A stretch of DNA of 64,000 bases. Source: Metallyticus violacea (lineage: Eukaryota > Arthropoda > Insecta > Mantodea > Metallyticidae). Made by a program: the position numbers and the translations under genes. Below, piece by piece: positions 22,459 through 34,375 of this stretch. The stretch spans positions 85,400,001 to 85,464,000 of the forward strand of contig CM060835.1 of the NCBI GenBank assembly GCA_030762175.1. Direction: 5' to 3'. Position 1 is the stretch's first letter. Every line of letters starts with the position of its first letter. The notes beneath the pieces were generated by a model that was given only the letters and a program-made list of their open reading frames with translations, did no database searches and was not told the DNA's origin.

Positions 22459-22890
22459 CTTGTAAAATTCCCCTAACCAAGGCAGGCTGATGGAAGCCCG
22501 GAAGTCTGCAACATTCACAACCACCAATACACAATCCACAATCAGCTGCCCTCACAAGTCCTTGTGCTACCAAGCCAAGGCGGCTCCGGGGGGATGAGGG
22601 CCCCCCACAGCGACACATAAGGTAGATGCCACCAGGCTCTACAAGCCGTGTGATCGCTTACACGAACCCTGCACGACCATGGTTATTCCAGGCACACATA
22701 GAATCTATATAAATATATATGGCAAAAAAAAATTACAAATGAATTATTCTATGTACATGCATTAAACTAGGACTAGCCATAATACTAACACTAATAAATA
22801 CTATGTTAATGTGTTCTAGAGACTGGGTTCCCCGAGCCGACGCACAAACGAATCCCACGAGGTAAGCCACTGAATACTACTAGCAAGTAG
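22459..22890 (+). other. E8 3' UTR, proximal part
   Basis: Noncoding. It contains a G-rich run GGCTCCGGGGGGATGAGGG (22,581) and an A8 run (22,725). The distal 3' UTR from 22,891 is the part duplicated inverted at 18,490-18,925. Confidence 0.5.
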
Positions 22891-23318
22891 AACAGCAAAT
22901 TAATTCATAGACTCCACCAGCATACTTACAGCATGAAAAATAATTAACAGCAACTGCAAACACCAATAACAGCAGGCCATGCCACTCACTCATTACCTTT
23001 ACCTTTACTCCCTTTTGCATGGGCATTCACGCCAACTCTAACTCCCCGTGGGGGCGCTCTGGGCCTTCAAGGTCAAGTGCGTCTCCCGGACAAACAGCAC
23101 GCCTATCGCTCCTGCATGCATGCATGCGAGCCCTACATCTATCTTCACTGAATTCCGGGGTGCATTAGCGGTACCCGAACACACCTCTATCAATTCCTGC
23201 ATGTTATTAGTACTGATAGCATGGGGAGGCGATGTAGATTCTTTCTAGGTTGATCGCCACCGAGATGGGGCGAGGTGGTGCCCCTTCTCGCCCTCCCTTC
23301 GGGGGGGGCTTTAAAAAA
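22891..23318 (+). repeat. Right inverted arm = distal 3' UTR of E8
   Basis: About 428 bp, inverse of 18,490-18,925 with only a handful of substitutions and 1-bp indels seen by eye. It ends GGGGGGGGCTTTAAAAAAAA. I read it as the E8 terminus. Confidence 0.8.
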
Positions 23319-23583
23319 AACCTGTTTTATGTGTTAAGTGTTTTGTGTTGTGACCATGTGTGCGTAACTAGGGAAAACTCCCCTTGGTGCGCAAAAAATA
23401 AACCAGGTGCTCTCGGAATACTACTGTGTGCAAAAATCGGAAATCCATAAACAAGTGTAATTAAAAGTAAAAGGCAACGGGACCACGTGCGTAGCACGTT
23501 GCTCTCGGCGTCCCCACGCCACCCAGCGTTCCCAAGCCACGCCGCGTCCCCACGCCACCATGCAGTAACAGGAAGAGAGGGAA

Positions 23584-25292
23584 ATGGCTTCAACATCGGT
23601 CGGCGGCGAGGCGCTAGCCTCGCATGCAGCGACGACACCATGGAAATGGAGGGGGAAGTGCTCCCTTCAGCTTCGGGAAATGAAACTCTAGCCTCGCACG
23701 CAGGCACCAGTTAAGTAACAACGGAAACTGCAGTGGATGCCCAGCAGATCGCAAAATTGGAAAAAGAAGTCTCAGAACTAAAAAAAGAAATACAGTACTA
23801 CGAAGATGTAGTATCAGAAATGGAGAGAGACGACCCTTCGGCATGTTTGAGAGAAACGCGTAAGGAAACGCCAGCTAGTTGATCTCCGCGAAGGCTGGCG
23901 CACCGTGACAAAGAAACGACCGCTCAGAGGGAGCGGCAGCGACAGCGAGACTTATCATTCCAGTACCCCCCCCCCGGAGAACCAACGCCGGAAGGGGAAA
24001 AAGAAAACCAGGCCAATTACGGAAACTCTTCTGCCCATTTCTAACTCTTTCGCGGCTTTGAGTGTGGAAGAAGAAGAAGAAGAAGAGAGGGAGAAGACGA
24101 CGAACACAAGGGCTGAAATACCAGAAAATATCTCACCCGAGACGAAAAAACCACTTCTAACAAATCCATTCCAAAGGACACACAAAAACCGAAGAAGAAA
24201 TCCCAGGCATTTCCCGCCCTCCGTACCCCACCACATCACTCCCTCATCCTGCCACTACTGCAACCAGCACCACCAAAGCTCCCCCTATACAACAAACCAA
24301 TTCTTCTCAAAAGCCGCCACGGATAATACCAGATAACAAAAACATCTAAAAAATACTACAAATTATGAAGCAGCAGTGTCCGACAGGAACATACAAGATA
24401 CAGAACAATAGCACCGGTCTGAAACTTTTTAGACCGCACTGAAGACTTCCACCTTACACTGAACCGGCTGGCACGTGACGGGATCCAATACTACGGCTTT
24501 ACCCCTCGGACTGAGCAACCCCTCCGTTTTGTGGTGAAGCGCCTGCCCACCACCATGGACCCAGACGACATAATGGAAGACCTGCGGGGGAGAGGCTACA
24601 CCCCCACCAACATCAAGCAACTCGAATCCAGGGGACGCCCGTTGCCTAACTTCCTAATATCTCTTGAAAGAAACGACAAAAACAAAGAGTTAATTAATGA
24701 GCGCAGCATATGCCATGTGATGGTAGTAATAGAACAATTCAAGTCACTTAATCACATTTCCCAGTGCTACAATTGTCAGCAGCTAGGTCATACATTCAAA
24801 ATTTGCACACTGACCTCCAGGTGTGTTTTATGCGGCGGTCTCCATCGTCTAGCCACATGCCCGCACAAGGCTCAGGAGGGAATTACTTCCCACTGCACCA
24901 ACTGCGGGGAAGACCATCCTGCTAATTATAGAGGCTGCGAGACTTTCCAACGTGAAAAGAGCCGCAGACAGCTAGCAATGATGGCCAGGCACCCCGTGGA
25001 TGCTCCGCGAGGAATTTCCAACCCCGCCCGTGTTAAGGCTGGCTACTCCTTCGCCAACACGGTGGGAGGGGCAAGCGCACCACTGCCGCCAATTAATGGG
25101 CTAACCCCCTCCCAGCCCTCACAACCAGCTAGTGCTGGTTCAGGGCTAGGGAAAATAAAGGAATTGCTCGAGTTACTGCGAGGCTTTAACTTTAATACAA
25201 TTAAGCAATGCTTAGAGAAATTTCGCAATGCTACAGACATCACAGGTAAAATGGAGGCAGTGTTTATGTTACTTGAGTCTTTTTCTTTTTAA
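23584..25292 (+). pseudogene. E9 ORF1: Gag-like CCHC protein
   Basis: The likely start is ATG 23,584 (MASTSVGGEALASHA). The N-terminal third is frameshifted. The middle (23,905-24,336) is basic, then acidic (SVEEEEEEEREK). After another frameshift the PRE-like region (FTPRTEQPLRFVVKRLP, near 24,500) and the C-terminal 253 codons are open. Knuckles numbered from 24,531 are C79-C82-H87-C92, C98-C101-H105-C110 and C122-C125-H129-C136. A Pro/Ser linker and the conserved helix (GLGKIKELLELLRGFNF) finish it. The stop TAA (25,290-25,292) is directly followed by the ORF2 ATG. Confidence 0.8.
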
Positions 25293-27882
25293 ATGGCGAC
25301 GGCACGGAGGCGCATAACTTTAACTCGCTCGTTGCTTTGGAATGCAGATGGCATTCAAAGGCAACAGCACGAATTTGAAGGTTACCTCAGACGAAACAAA
25401 ATTGATATCGCATTCATTTGCGAAACTAAACTAAGCCGGAGCAAACTTTCAAGCACCAGGGGTATAATGTATTTCGCTCAGACCGCATTGGCAGACAAGA
25501 GGGGGGAGCCGCCATATTTTTAAAAAACACAATTGCTCATGCTACTGTAACGCTTCCAACACTGGAGACGCTAGAGTGCACAGCACTAAAAATCCATATA
25601 AATGACAAAAACAGTGATGGTCGTCGCAACATACAGGCCACCTACCCCCACCTACTTTTTGCGAGATCTCAAAAAATCCTCGATTTAGTGGAGCACGTAA
25701 TTTTAGCGGGAGATTTCAATGCTCGGCACCCCTGGTGGCACTCACGCATTGCAAACGCGGCCGGAAATCTCCTCGTAGATTACGTATTACGTCTTAGAAA
25801 ATGATGACACAGAGGTACACACCCCCTGGACCCCACTTTTTGGCACCGCTCGGGGCTCCACGATCCGGAGATTTTGGACTTCGCTGTCACAAAAAACGCA
25901 GCTCTAACGTCAAACTTTACTGTATACCACATCCTGGATTCCGATCACTTGCCTGTGCACTTTGAAATCTGTGGTGTCGTAGCGGCCAGAAATTCTAATC
26001 TGGTTAAGCGCGCCATCACAGATTGGAGCAAATACAAGATGCACTTGCATGTGATGGCGCAACCCAGGCTGTCATATAGCAACGAAGCAGAAATAGATGC
26101 TGCTATTGAAAACTTCACTGCTTCGCTGCGAACGGCCAAAATGAATGCCACCACCATCACTGTCTCCCCACCCAGTTACGTCACGTACCCGGAGGTGGAG
26201 CGACTGATTGCCAGGAGGCGCCGTCTAACGCGACAGTGGAGGAACACTGGCCTTCATATTTACCAGGCGTCAGCACGGTGGCTACGCAAAGTTATTAAGC
26301 ACCAAATTGTCATGAACAAACATGACCAGTGGAAAACAGGTTGTTGAGTACCACGCATTCGGACAATTCTTTATGGAAACTCGTTAAATCTTTCAAGGCA
26401 TCCTCCAACGTCAACACTGGCAACATTGCGCTCCAAACTCCAGCTGGCCTCGTTTTCTCCTCTGCGGAGAAAGCGGAGACATTCACCGACACACTGGCAG
26501 AAAATTTTCAGGAGAACGACGCAAGCGACCGCCAGCACGAACACCAAGTTCGAGAATGGGTGACACAGAAGCACGAGCAATCACTACGGTTAACAAACGC
26601 CTCAGGAAATCTTCAAAAATATACGATTACTAACGAATCGTAAAGCTGCCGGCCCGGACAGGGTGACAAATGAAGTGGAAAGAAGCCAAAATCGTAATGT
26701 TAGCAAAGCAGGGTAAAAGCACCAGGAACTGCTCCAACTACCGTCCCATTAGTCTCCTGTCCAACATTGGCAAGTTGTTCGAAAAGCTCATCCTCTTTGG
26801 TCTCAAAAAACAAGTTTCGGAAATTGATGAACTCTCAAAATTCCAGTTTGGCTTCAGAAAAGAACATTCTACAGAACTGCAACTGTTACAACTAACAGAT
26901 GACATAACAGAACAACTTACCAAGGAGGCCTCAACCCTAGCTATATTTCTGGACATAGAAGCTGCATTTGACAGGTGCTGGCACGACGCCATTATTTATA
27001 AACTGCACCACAACTTTCCCGGTCTTCAAAAGTATCTCTATTTGATACATAGCTTCTTAGAAAACAAGCACTTCTATGTACAGGTTGACTGTTCCAAATT
27101 ACTCTTGCGACCAATGCATGCTGGCGTTCCACAAGGGGCAATAATGTCCCCATACTTGTACATATTATTCACTAATGATTTCCCAGTGGACACCAAATGC
27201 AAAGTCGCAATGTATGCTGACGACACGGCAATATATCACCACAGCAAAAATTTGAAATTCGGCACGCGCGAAATTCAGCGCTATATTGAAAAATTCACGT
27301 CCTGGCTTAAACTCTAGAAAATTAATATCAACCTCAACAAATGTCAGTTTACCATCTTTTCAAAAAAAAAGATGGCTTCCAGAAATCGATCTAACGATCG
27401 ATGGTGAAATATTGCCCTGTCGACAGCGAATAACTTACTTAGGGGTCACGATGGACCGTAAACTTCTTTGGAGCAGTCACTTGAGAAATGTAGCCAACAA
27501 AGGGAGGCAGCGGTTAAAATTATGCGCGCCCATCCTTCGCAGTAAATCACTTAGAATTAACAGTAAATGAATATTGTACAAATCATTCATTTTGTCTGTT
27601 ATGTTGTACGCCTGCGTGGCCTGGGCACACGCGTCCAAGTCGGCCCTAAACCAACTGCAAATAGTACAAAACCTCTCGCTACGGAAGACAATTAGAGCGC
27701 CCCTCCTCACCAAAAACACAATCCTACATGAGGAGGCGGGCACGCCCTCCGTAGAGCTGGCAATAGAGAGGCGGGCCAGGCGTACGTGGGAGAGGATCCG
27801 CCGCCATTCAAACCCCTCCATCGCTGGAATCAGGAGGGGGGAGCCAATGCACAGGAAGCACAAACGCATACGGCAATATTAG
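25293..27882 (+). pseudogene. E9 ORF2: EN-RT, many frameshifts
   Basis: Start MATARRRITLTRSLLWNADG. EN: catalytic E in FICETKLSRSK; AGDFNARHPWW in another frame near 25,710; DSDHLPVHF near 25,940. A linker (25,874-26,347) leads to the RT: KWKEAKIVMLAKQ, YRPISLLSNIGKLFEKLIL, FGFRKEHSTELQLL, FLDIEAAFDRCWH, AGVPQGAIMSPYLYIL, catalytic MYADDTAIYHH (26,670-27,317). The thumb and C-terminus are at 27,286-27,882 (LGVTMDRKLLWSSHL; YACVAWAHASKSAL). At least six frame breaks plus the deletion near 26,665. Confidence 0.8.
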
Positions 27883-28210
27883 ATGAACAACAATGGCGGC
27901 GGGATTGTAAATAATATATATTGTAAATATGTGCTTTTGTGTATTCTTTTCTTATGGGGGGGGGAACCACCTAACCACACAAAAATCATAAAGTTCACAG
28001 GAACTAATTGTTCCCCAAAATAAAAATATATGAACATAATAACGCTGTTATCGGGACCCAGAGGTAGGATCCCGCATGGGTGTTAATAAACCCGCCAACA
28101 CTGTATATAGTATATAATAAATATAAACACGATGTAAATGAGCCTGTAAAGCCGGGCCCAAATGTACCGGCTTCAGGTATTTCTATTGAATAAACAAATC
28201 TGAATCTGAA

Positions 28211-31200
28211 TCTGAAAGGCTCTGGCCTGGGAGAAATTCATGATATAATAAGCTTGTTAAAACGTATCAATTTGGATGTCATTAACCTTTCTGGTGAAAT
28301 TCCGGAATGCCCGGGACATTACAGGAAAAAAAAAAAAAAATGGATGCTATTTGGCTTGTTTCTCTGTTTAAATAGCGACAGATTGGATGCGCATAAATTC
28401 AACAAGTTCGCTGCTGTGGAATGCAAATGGCATTCACGGCTGCCAACACAAAATTGAAGGATACCTGAGACGAAAAAAATTGATATCACATTTATCAGTG
28501 AAACTACATTAAAGCCGGAACATTTTTAAGCTCCAGGGGTACAAAACTTTTCGTACGGAGCGTATTGGCAGACTAGGGAGGGGGGGGGGGACTGGTATAC
28601 TTTTAAAAAACACGATTGCTCACATTTCCGTAACGCTTCCTACACTAGAAGCTATAGAGTGCACAGCACTTAAAATGCAGATTAATTACAAAACAGTGAT
28701 GGTCGTCGCTCTTTATAGGCCGCCCACCCCTATTTACTTTCTGAAAGACCTCAAAATAATCCTCCATTTGGAGGAGCATGTAATTCTGGCCGGAGATTTC
28801 AACGCTCGGCACCCATGGTGCCACTCACGCCTTGCAAATGCGGCTGGAAATCTGCTCGTATGTTACATTCTGGAAAATGGTGATACGGAGGTACACGCCC
28901 CCTTGGACCCCATCTTTTGGCACCGCACGGGATTCCATGACCCGGAGATTTTGCACACCATTGTCACTAAGAACGCATCCTTATCAGCGAATTTTACTAT
29001 TTATCACAGCCTGGATTCCGATCACTTACCTGTGCACTTTGCAATCTGTGGCGTCGCCGGTGCCAAAACTTCAAGTCACCGATTGGGACAAGTACCGGCT
29101 GCACCTGCATGTGATGGTGCAACCCAGGCTGTCATATAGCACCGAAGCAGAAACAGACGCTGCTGTTAAAAACTTTACTGCTTTGCTGCTTACGGCGAAA
29201 ATGAATGCCACCACCAGCACGGTTTCCCCGCCCAGTTTTGTTACATACCCAGAGGTGGAGCGACTGATTACCAGGAGACGCCGTTTAATGAGACTTTAGC
29301 ATTTCAGCTCGATGGCTACGCAAAGTAATTCGGCACCAAATTGCCATCAATAGGCACGACCAGTAGAAAACAAATTGGGAAGTACCACACATTCGGACCA
29401 CTATTTATGGAACTTAATAATATCTTTCAAGGCACCCTCCAGCGTACACACTGGCAACATTGCGCTTCATACTCCGACTGGCCCTATTTTCTCCTCGGCG
29501 GAGAAAGCGGAGGTTTTCGCCGACGTTTCACCGCTCACTTTCAGGAGAATACTACCACCGAGCAGCAGTAAGATCTTCAAAACAGCTGACCAGTGGGAGC
29601 AAACACTTTGTATGATAACGCCTCAGTAAGTCTTCAAAAACTTACGATTGCTTAGAAATCATAAAGCTGCCGGCCCGGACAAGGTGACTAAATGAGGACC
29701 TTAAACATTTACCGAGGAAGGCCCTGGTGCAACTAACCAAGATTTTTAATGCCTGCCTCAGACTTAACTATTTTCCATCTAAGTGGAAGGAAGTAAAAAT
29801 AATCGTGCTTCCCAAGCAGGGTAAGAGCACCGGCACCTCTCTAATTACCATCCCATTCGTCTTCTGTCCACCATTGGTAAATTGTTTGAGAAGCTCATCC
29901 TTTATCGGCTCAAAAACCAGATTTCGGACATTGATGAAATTGCCAAATTTCAGTTTGGCTTCCGAAAAGAGCACTCTATGGAGCTACAGCCAGTACTTCG
30001 CTTAACAGATGACATTACGCAACAATGAAGCCTGAACCCTCGCCTTATTTCTCAACATAGAAGTCATATTTGACTGGTGCTGGCACAATGGCCTTATTTA
30101 TAAAACTGCACCACAGTTTTCCCGGCCTCAAAAACTACCTTTATCTTTTACACAGTTATCTAAAAAACAGATGCTTCTAAGTACAGGTAGATCGCTCCAA
30201 TTCCACCGTGCGACTATGCAGGCCGGCGTTCCACAGGGAACCATCATGGTCCCCTACTTGTACATACTTTTTACCAATGATTTTCCAGTGGACGCTAAAT
30301 GCAAGGTCGCAATGTATGCTGACGACACTGCAATTTATCACCACTCCAAAAATCGCAAATTTGGAAGGCGCGAAATTCAGCGCTACACTGAGAAATTTAC
30401 TTCCTGGCTACACCAATGGAAGATAAACGTCAATGTTCACAAGTGCCAATTTACTGTTTTTTTCCGAACAGCGGCACCTTCCAGCAGTCGCTCAAACGAT
30501 CGATGGCGAAATCTTACCCTGTCGTCAGCAGATCAAATATTTACGGGTCTTCATGGACCGTAAACTGCTTTGGAGCAATCACCTGAGAGGTGTGGCCAAC
30601 AGAGGGAGGCAGCGGTTGAAACTATGCGCGCCCATTCTTCGTAGTAAGTCCTTACGACTTAAGAGTAAACTTATTTTGTACAATTCTTTTATCTTGTCAA
30701 TGCTGTTGTACGCCTGCATGGCATGGGCTCACACGTCCAAGTCGGCCCTAAAGTGCTTGCAAACCGTCCAAAATCTCTCGTTACGGAAGGCTCTGAGGGC
30801 GCCGCTCCTGACCAGCAACACAACAATTGCATGCCTTCAATTGCAAAATCCATTGAGAGACGGGCCAGGCGTACCTGGGAGAGAATCCGCCGCCATCCCA
30901 ATCCGTATGTTGCGGGCATTGGAGAGGGAGAGCCCGCCCAAACATCGGCACTTGCGCCAATATTAGTGGTCACAGTATGCAACGAGGCGGCAGATTGTAC
31001 ATAATGTATATATGCAAATGGTGGTGTACAGCCTATCAATTAAAAAAAAAAAAAACTTTTGTGCCACACAAACAAGTTCAGTGACAGGACTCATAAGTCA
31101 CATAAACAAAGATGAAACATTGCGGCGCTGTTTTCGACCCCCAAAGGAGGGTACTCGTATGAGTGCTGCAGAAGCCCACTCATTGTTTCCAACAACTATA

Positions 31201-31310
31201 TATTAATCGTAAACACAATTTTCCTGCCTGCAAGGCCGGGCCCTATGTACCGGCATTAGGCTCACAATCTCTTAATAAAACTTCCCGCAAAGTTGATTTT
31301 ATTGAATTGA
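28211..31310 (+). mobile_element. E10: 5'-truncated copy of the E9 family
   Basis: Plus strand, beginning inside the ORF1 C-terminus (GLGEIHDIISLLKRINLD at 28,229 matches GLGKIKELLELLRGFNF of E9). ORF2 is broken into 28,675-29,139 (EN: VILAGDFNARHPW, DSDHLPVHF), 28,832-29,299 (linker), 29,727-30,005 (RT fingers), 30,171-30,563 (AGVPQGTIM; MYADDTAIYHH) and 30,433-30,966 (thumb). The 3' UTR runs to about 31,310 (TTTATTGAATTGA). It sits directly after the E9 tail, head to tail. An A15 run at 28,325 and many indels show it is dead. Confidence 0.75.
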
Positions 31311-31400
31311 CACATTAGTGTATTAGAAACATTAACAAAAAAGTACTAAACTAGAAATGTTATTTAGAGCTTGTACAGTGAAGATAATCATATAATGGAG

Positions 31401-31545
31401 ATCATTGTTTCATGAAAACATAAATTTTAACATAAGCTTTAAGTTCATCAACACCTCCACCAGAGCAGAATGCACATTCCCACAGCATAATGAATTATCC
31501 AGCAGTTGACAGTTGGCTGATGATGCGGACAAATATTAGCTTATG
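31401..31545 (+). mobile_element. PLE 3'-end fragment (31.4 kb)
   Basis: It matches the C-terminal codons and tail of the PLE at 33.7 kb and 59.1 kb (GAAAACATAAA, then CCTCCACCAGAGCAGA and CACATTCCCACAGC). It retains CTGATGAT (31,517-31,524) of the tail motif, but the GAAAC half is lost. Confidence 0.65.
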
Positions 31546-32400
31546 GTAAAATTTGTTTTTAACACTACCTCCATATGGAAATACATCATAATAATGTAAC
31601 CAGATTCAAAATGCCAATGTGTTTGTACTCCTGTCCCAGCCATTAGTTTAACCTTATAGTAGCCTGTCTTTGGTGGAATACTGAAAAAGATTGATTGTTG
31701 GCTCACATTTTATTTCTTTTGTGCACTTTATCTGGGACATTATAATTTTGCAAAAATAAAATATATTTTCCAATGTTTTTAGCAATTTGTTACAAATTAA
31801 AAAATATTAATCCTTAATTCTAAAACTTGTGAAAAATGAAAATACTGAGCTATATATATTTTGAAGACATTTTGCATTTATTGCTAATGCAAAAAACCAT
31901 GGATATTAACAATGATTTATGAGCTTGCTTCACTACATTTATATGAAGTACCACTCTATTAGAATGTGAATGGAGAAGGAAATGGTACTGGCTATGGCTT
32001 GATAACAGAGGTGCAGAAGAGAAAAATGATTAGTTTCAAGTGACGATGTTTATCCTGAAGTTTAATTTGTTCAATCATAAATATTGTGAATGTTAAGCAC
32101 TAAAATTTGTGAATTTTTACTCATTATTGTATTCTGCTTATTTGGAGAGACAAATAACCAACATGGTTTATGTAGTGTTATATTTTCATGAGAGTCAGTC
32201 TTAACAGCAGAATTTATTAGTAGAAATCAAATTGTAATTGGACTAAAATTAAATTTTTTCTTTTCAATTTCTTAATTCTTATACTCTTAGTAATAATTTT
32301 GTGTATTTTATGTTAGAAATGCAATAAAAATTTATTTGATAACCTATCTCCATTTTTTTACACTTTAGAGAAATGAGGTACACATAACTTCATCACTGAG
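31546..32400. other. AT-rich DNA, nothing recognised
   Basis: I see no coding region, RNA gene or known repeat here. Confidence 0.5.
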
Positions 32401-32693
32401 AGTTGGCCCTGGGGGTCTAGTGGTATACTTGCCTTGTAAAGCCAAGATTGGGTTCAATCCCAACCAGGGTTAAAGGATGTTTTTGGGTGTAAAAATACTA
32501 AGTATGGCTTCCTTTGGAAGGGAAGTAAAGTGGTGAGTCCCCGTGTTGTACATTTACGGCACGCCAAAGAACCTCAAGCATGAAAGATGAGGCCTATGCG
32601 CAAAATTTACCGGCAGTTTCACACCCTGAATAAATGGGACGCTGATGACCTGAGATGTTAAAGAGCATCTGTATATAAAACAAATCAATTTGG
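32401..32693 (+). mobile_element. SINE-2 copy 1
   Basis: tRNA-like head (GGTCTAGTGGTATACTTGCC A-box region; GGGTTCAATCCC B box). The body has AAGTATGGCTTCCTTTGGAA and the 3' end is GACCTGAGATGTTAAAGAGC. It is flanked by the 7-bp direct repeat CACTGAG (32,394-32,400 and 32,694-32,700), giving precise ends and a 293-bp unit. Confidence 0.85.
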
Positions 32694-32700
32694 CACTGAG

Positions 32701-33494
32701 CCCTTCATATGATGCTTATGGTGGAGATAATGTGGAGTTACTAGATACAATAAATAAAAAAATTGTATCTTAACAATGTAAAAATATTTAATTACTGAAA
32801 CAATGCAAACATGTAATAGTACAAACATTTTAGTATAAATATTGTAACATAAGAATGAGAGAAAGCAAATTAAACATTTAACTGTTACTGTACTTTTCTA
32901 ACTTGTCTACCAATTAAATTAGGTTTGCATTTCTTTGATGATATTTATAAAAATTATTGCACTTTTGAATTTATACGTAAAACTACATTTGCTCTTCAGT
33001 ATTGAAATCTAAATACAAATCAGATTTACATTTAAGTAATTCACATTATTTTGAAATGCCAAAATTAAGTTTTGAAACTAGCAAAGATAAAAATAGTTAT
33101 CCTCTTACCTTTAAAATGTAGCACTGTCAGTTGCAATCCAGCATTTTTCACTTTTATTATCTAAAAAATAAAGAACCTACAAGGAACTGTGTCATGCTCC
33201 ATAACACCATGGTTGATTGTTTAAATTCACAAGATACCAGAGATTATGGTATATACTGAGTAGACACATTTCAGTAGCACTAATTTCTTTGCCTGCATAA
33301 AAATCATAGTCATTATTTTAGTATAGATTTATGATTATAATGATTACAGACTAGCTTTTTATATTTTATCAAATCAAGAAACATCTAGTAGAATATATAA
33401 TTAAATATATAAAATAATATATCAAATAAATGCCCATTTATAATTAATAATTAGCTAATTCACTAAATTTGTTAATTGCAACATTGTATAGTCA
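32701..33494. other. AT-rich DNA, nothing recognised
   Basis: No ORF or repeat that I can support. Confidence 0.5.
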
Positions 33495-33945
33495 AGCTAA
33501 TCATATATTAATCATTGTGTGACTGAGTCAAACTAACACTCATTTGCTCCACTTACTTATTTAAATATGTAGAACCAGTTTCACGAACACTTTGTTTGCA
33601 TCGTCAGCCACATTGTCGACTGGAGGATAAAGCATTATGCTGTGTGAATTTGTAATCTGCGACCTACAGAATTAGCAACATGGGAGAAAATCTACATTTA
33701 CAAGTACAAAAACAGTTTAATGAACTTTGATACTTCCGATGATGAAAACATAAACTTCAAGTTCATTATACCTCCACCAGAGCAGATTGCACATCCCCAC
33801 AACATAACGGTTTCTCCTCCAGTTGCCAATGTGGCTGATGATGTGAACGAAGTGTTCATGAAACTGGTTTTACATATTTAAATAAGTGGAGCAAAAAAGT
33901 GTCAGTTTAACTCAATCACACAATGATTAATAGTTAATTAGCTGG
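33495..33945 (+). mobile_element. PLE 3' end with inverted arms (33.5-33.9 kb)
   Basis: The right arm and centre read plus as the C-terminus of a PLE protein (RPTELATWEKIYIYKYKNS, then PPPEQIAHPHN; 33,660-33,800) and its tail. The left arm (33,495-33,660) is a diverged inverse of the tail (33,782-33,945). Both arms carry the CTGANGAT-hairpin-GAAAC motif (33,835-33,864 plus; 33,578-33,607 minus). The subfamily differs from the PLE at 56.6-59.4 kb. Confidence 0.75.
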
Positions 33946-34154
33946 TTACTTAAAAACCTAGGCTCTAGCTTTTATAAATGGAAAATATTAGCTAATTTTA
34001 CTCACCAATCATTTTCATATAATATTTATTGCTCCCTTTGCTTCAAAGTGCTCTAGAATTATTATTAATCACATTTCACTTTCGCAGTTTGATTAAAGAA
34101 ATTAAAGAACAAGATACACACTGTTTACTTCATTGCACAGGCAGTATAAGATAC

Positions 34155-34375
34155 TTTACATATTTTCTGGTATAAGTGAGGGACTGTCAAACAAAATCTT
34201 GTATGAAGAAAACAATCTATTGACATCACAAGATGTCACAGGAATATAGTTCAAAATACCATTTTTCCTGGAGATATGCTCTCTAGAGATTGAACTTCTT
34301 TCGCCATTCAGAATCTTGAATACATTGAAAAAAATAGAGCAGATGTGGCTTCTATCAATCATTGCCTAGAACTGT
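34155..34375 (-). pseudogene. Possible LINE C-terminal remnant
   Basis: The minus-strand reading frame (MIDRSHICSIFFNVFKILNG, then SCDVNRLFSSYK) weakly recalls the closing segment found after RT in several LINE clades. No catalytic motif is present. It may be chance. Confidence 0.2.

Larger units (their letters stand above)
18927..23318 (+). mobile_element. E8: best-preserved jockey-type LINE in the window
   Basis: Plus strand. It has a 5'-truncated ORF1, a nearly complete ORF2, a long 3' UTR (22,459-23,318) and an A-rich end (CTTTAAAAAAAAC). ORF2 is damaged by only two frameshifts and one in-frame stop. The terminal 430 bp of the 3' UTR are repeated inverted immediately upstream (18,490-18,925). 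Base composition of ORF2 is more A/C-rich than that of the neighbours. Confidence 0.8.
23319..28210 (+). mobile_element. E9: near full-length decayed jockey-type LINE
   Basis: Plus strand. 5' leader (23,319-23,583), ORF1 (23,584-25,292), ORF2 (25,293-27,882), 3' UTR, then a terminal tail of three ATCTGA-type units (28,197-28,215). It belongs to the same family as E4, E5a, E7 ORF1 and E10. An internal deletion of roughly 80 bases lies near 26,665 (between GPDRVTNE and KWKEAKIV). Confidence 0.8.

Noticed and set aside
18566..23248. Two similar small proteins (MGALWAFKVKC...) at 18,566-18,769 and 23,048-23,248 as genes
   Set aside because: They are the same noncoding repeat read in both arms. 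No domain, no context.
18490..23318. Foldback or long-TIR DNA transposon carrying a retrotransposon
   Set aside because: The left arm has its own TSD and an A-rich tail, and the right arm ends the E8 3' UTR. No duplication outside both arms was seen.
1..31310. Telomeric LINE array (HeT-A/TART-like)
   Set aside because: Elements lie in both orientations, include many 5' and internal truncations, and no TTAGG repeats are seen.
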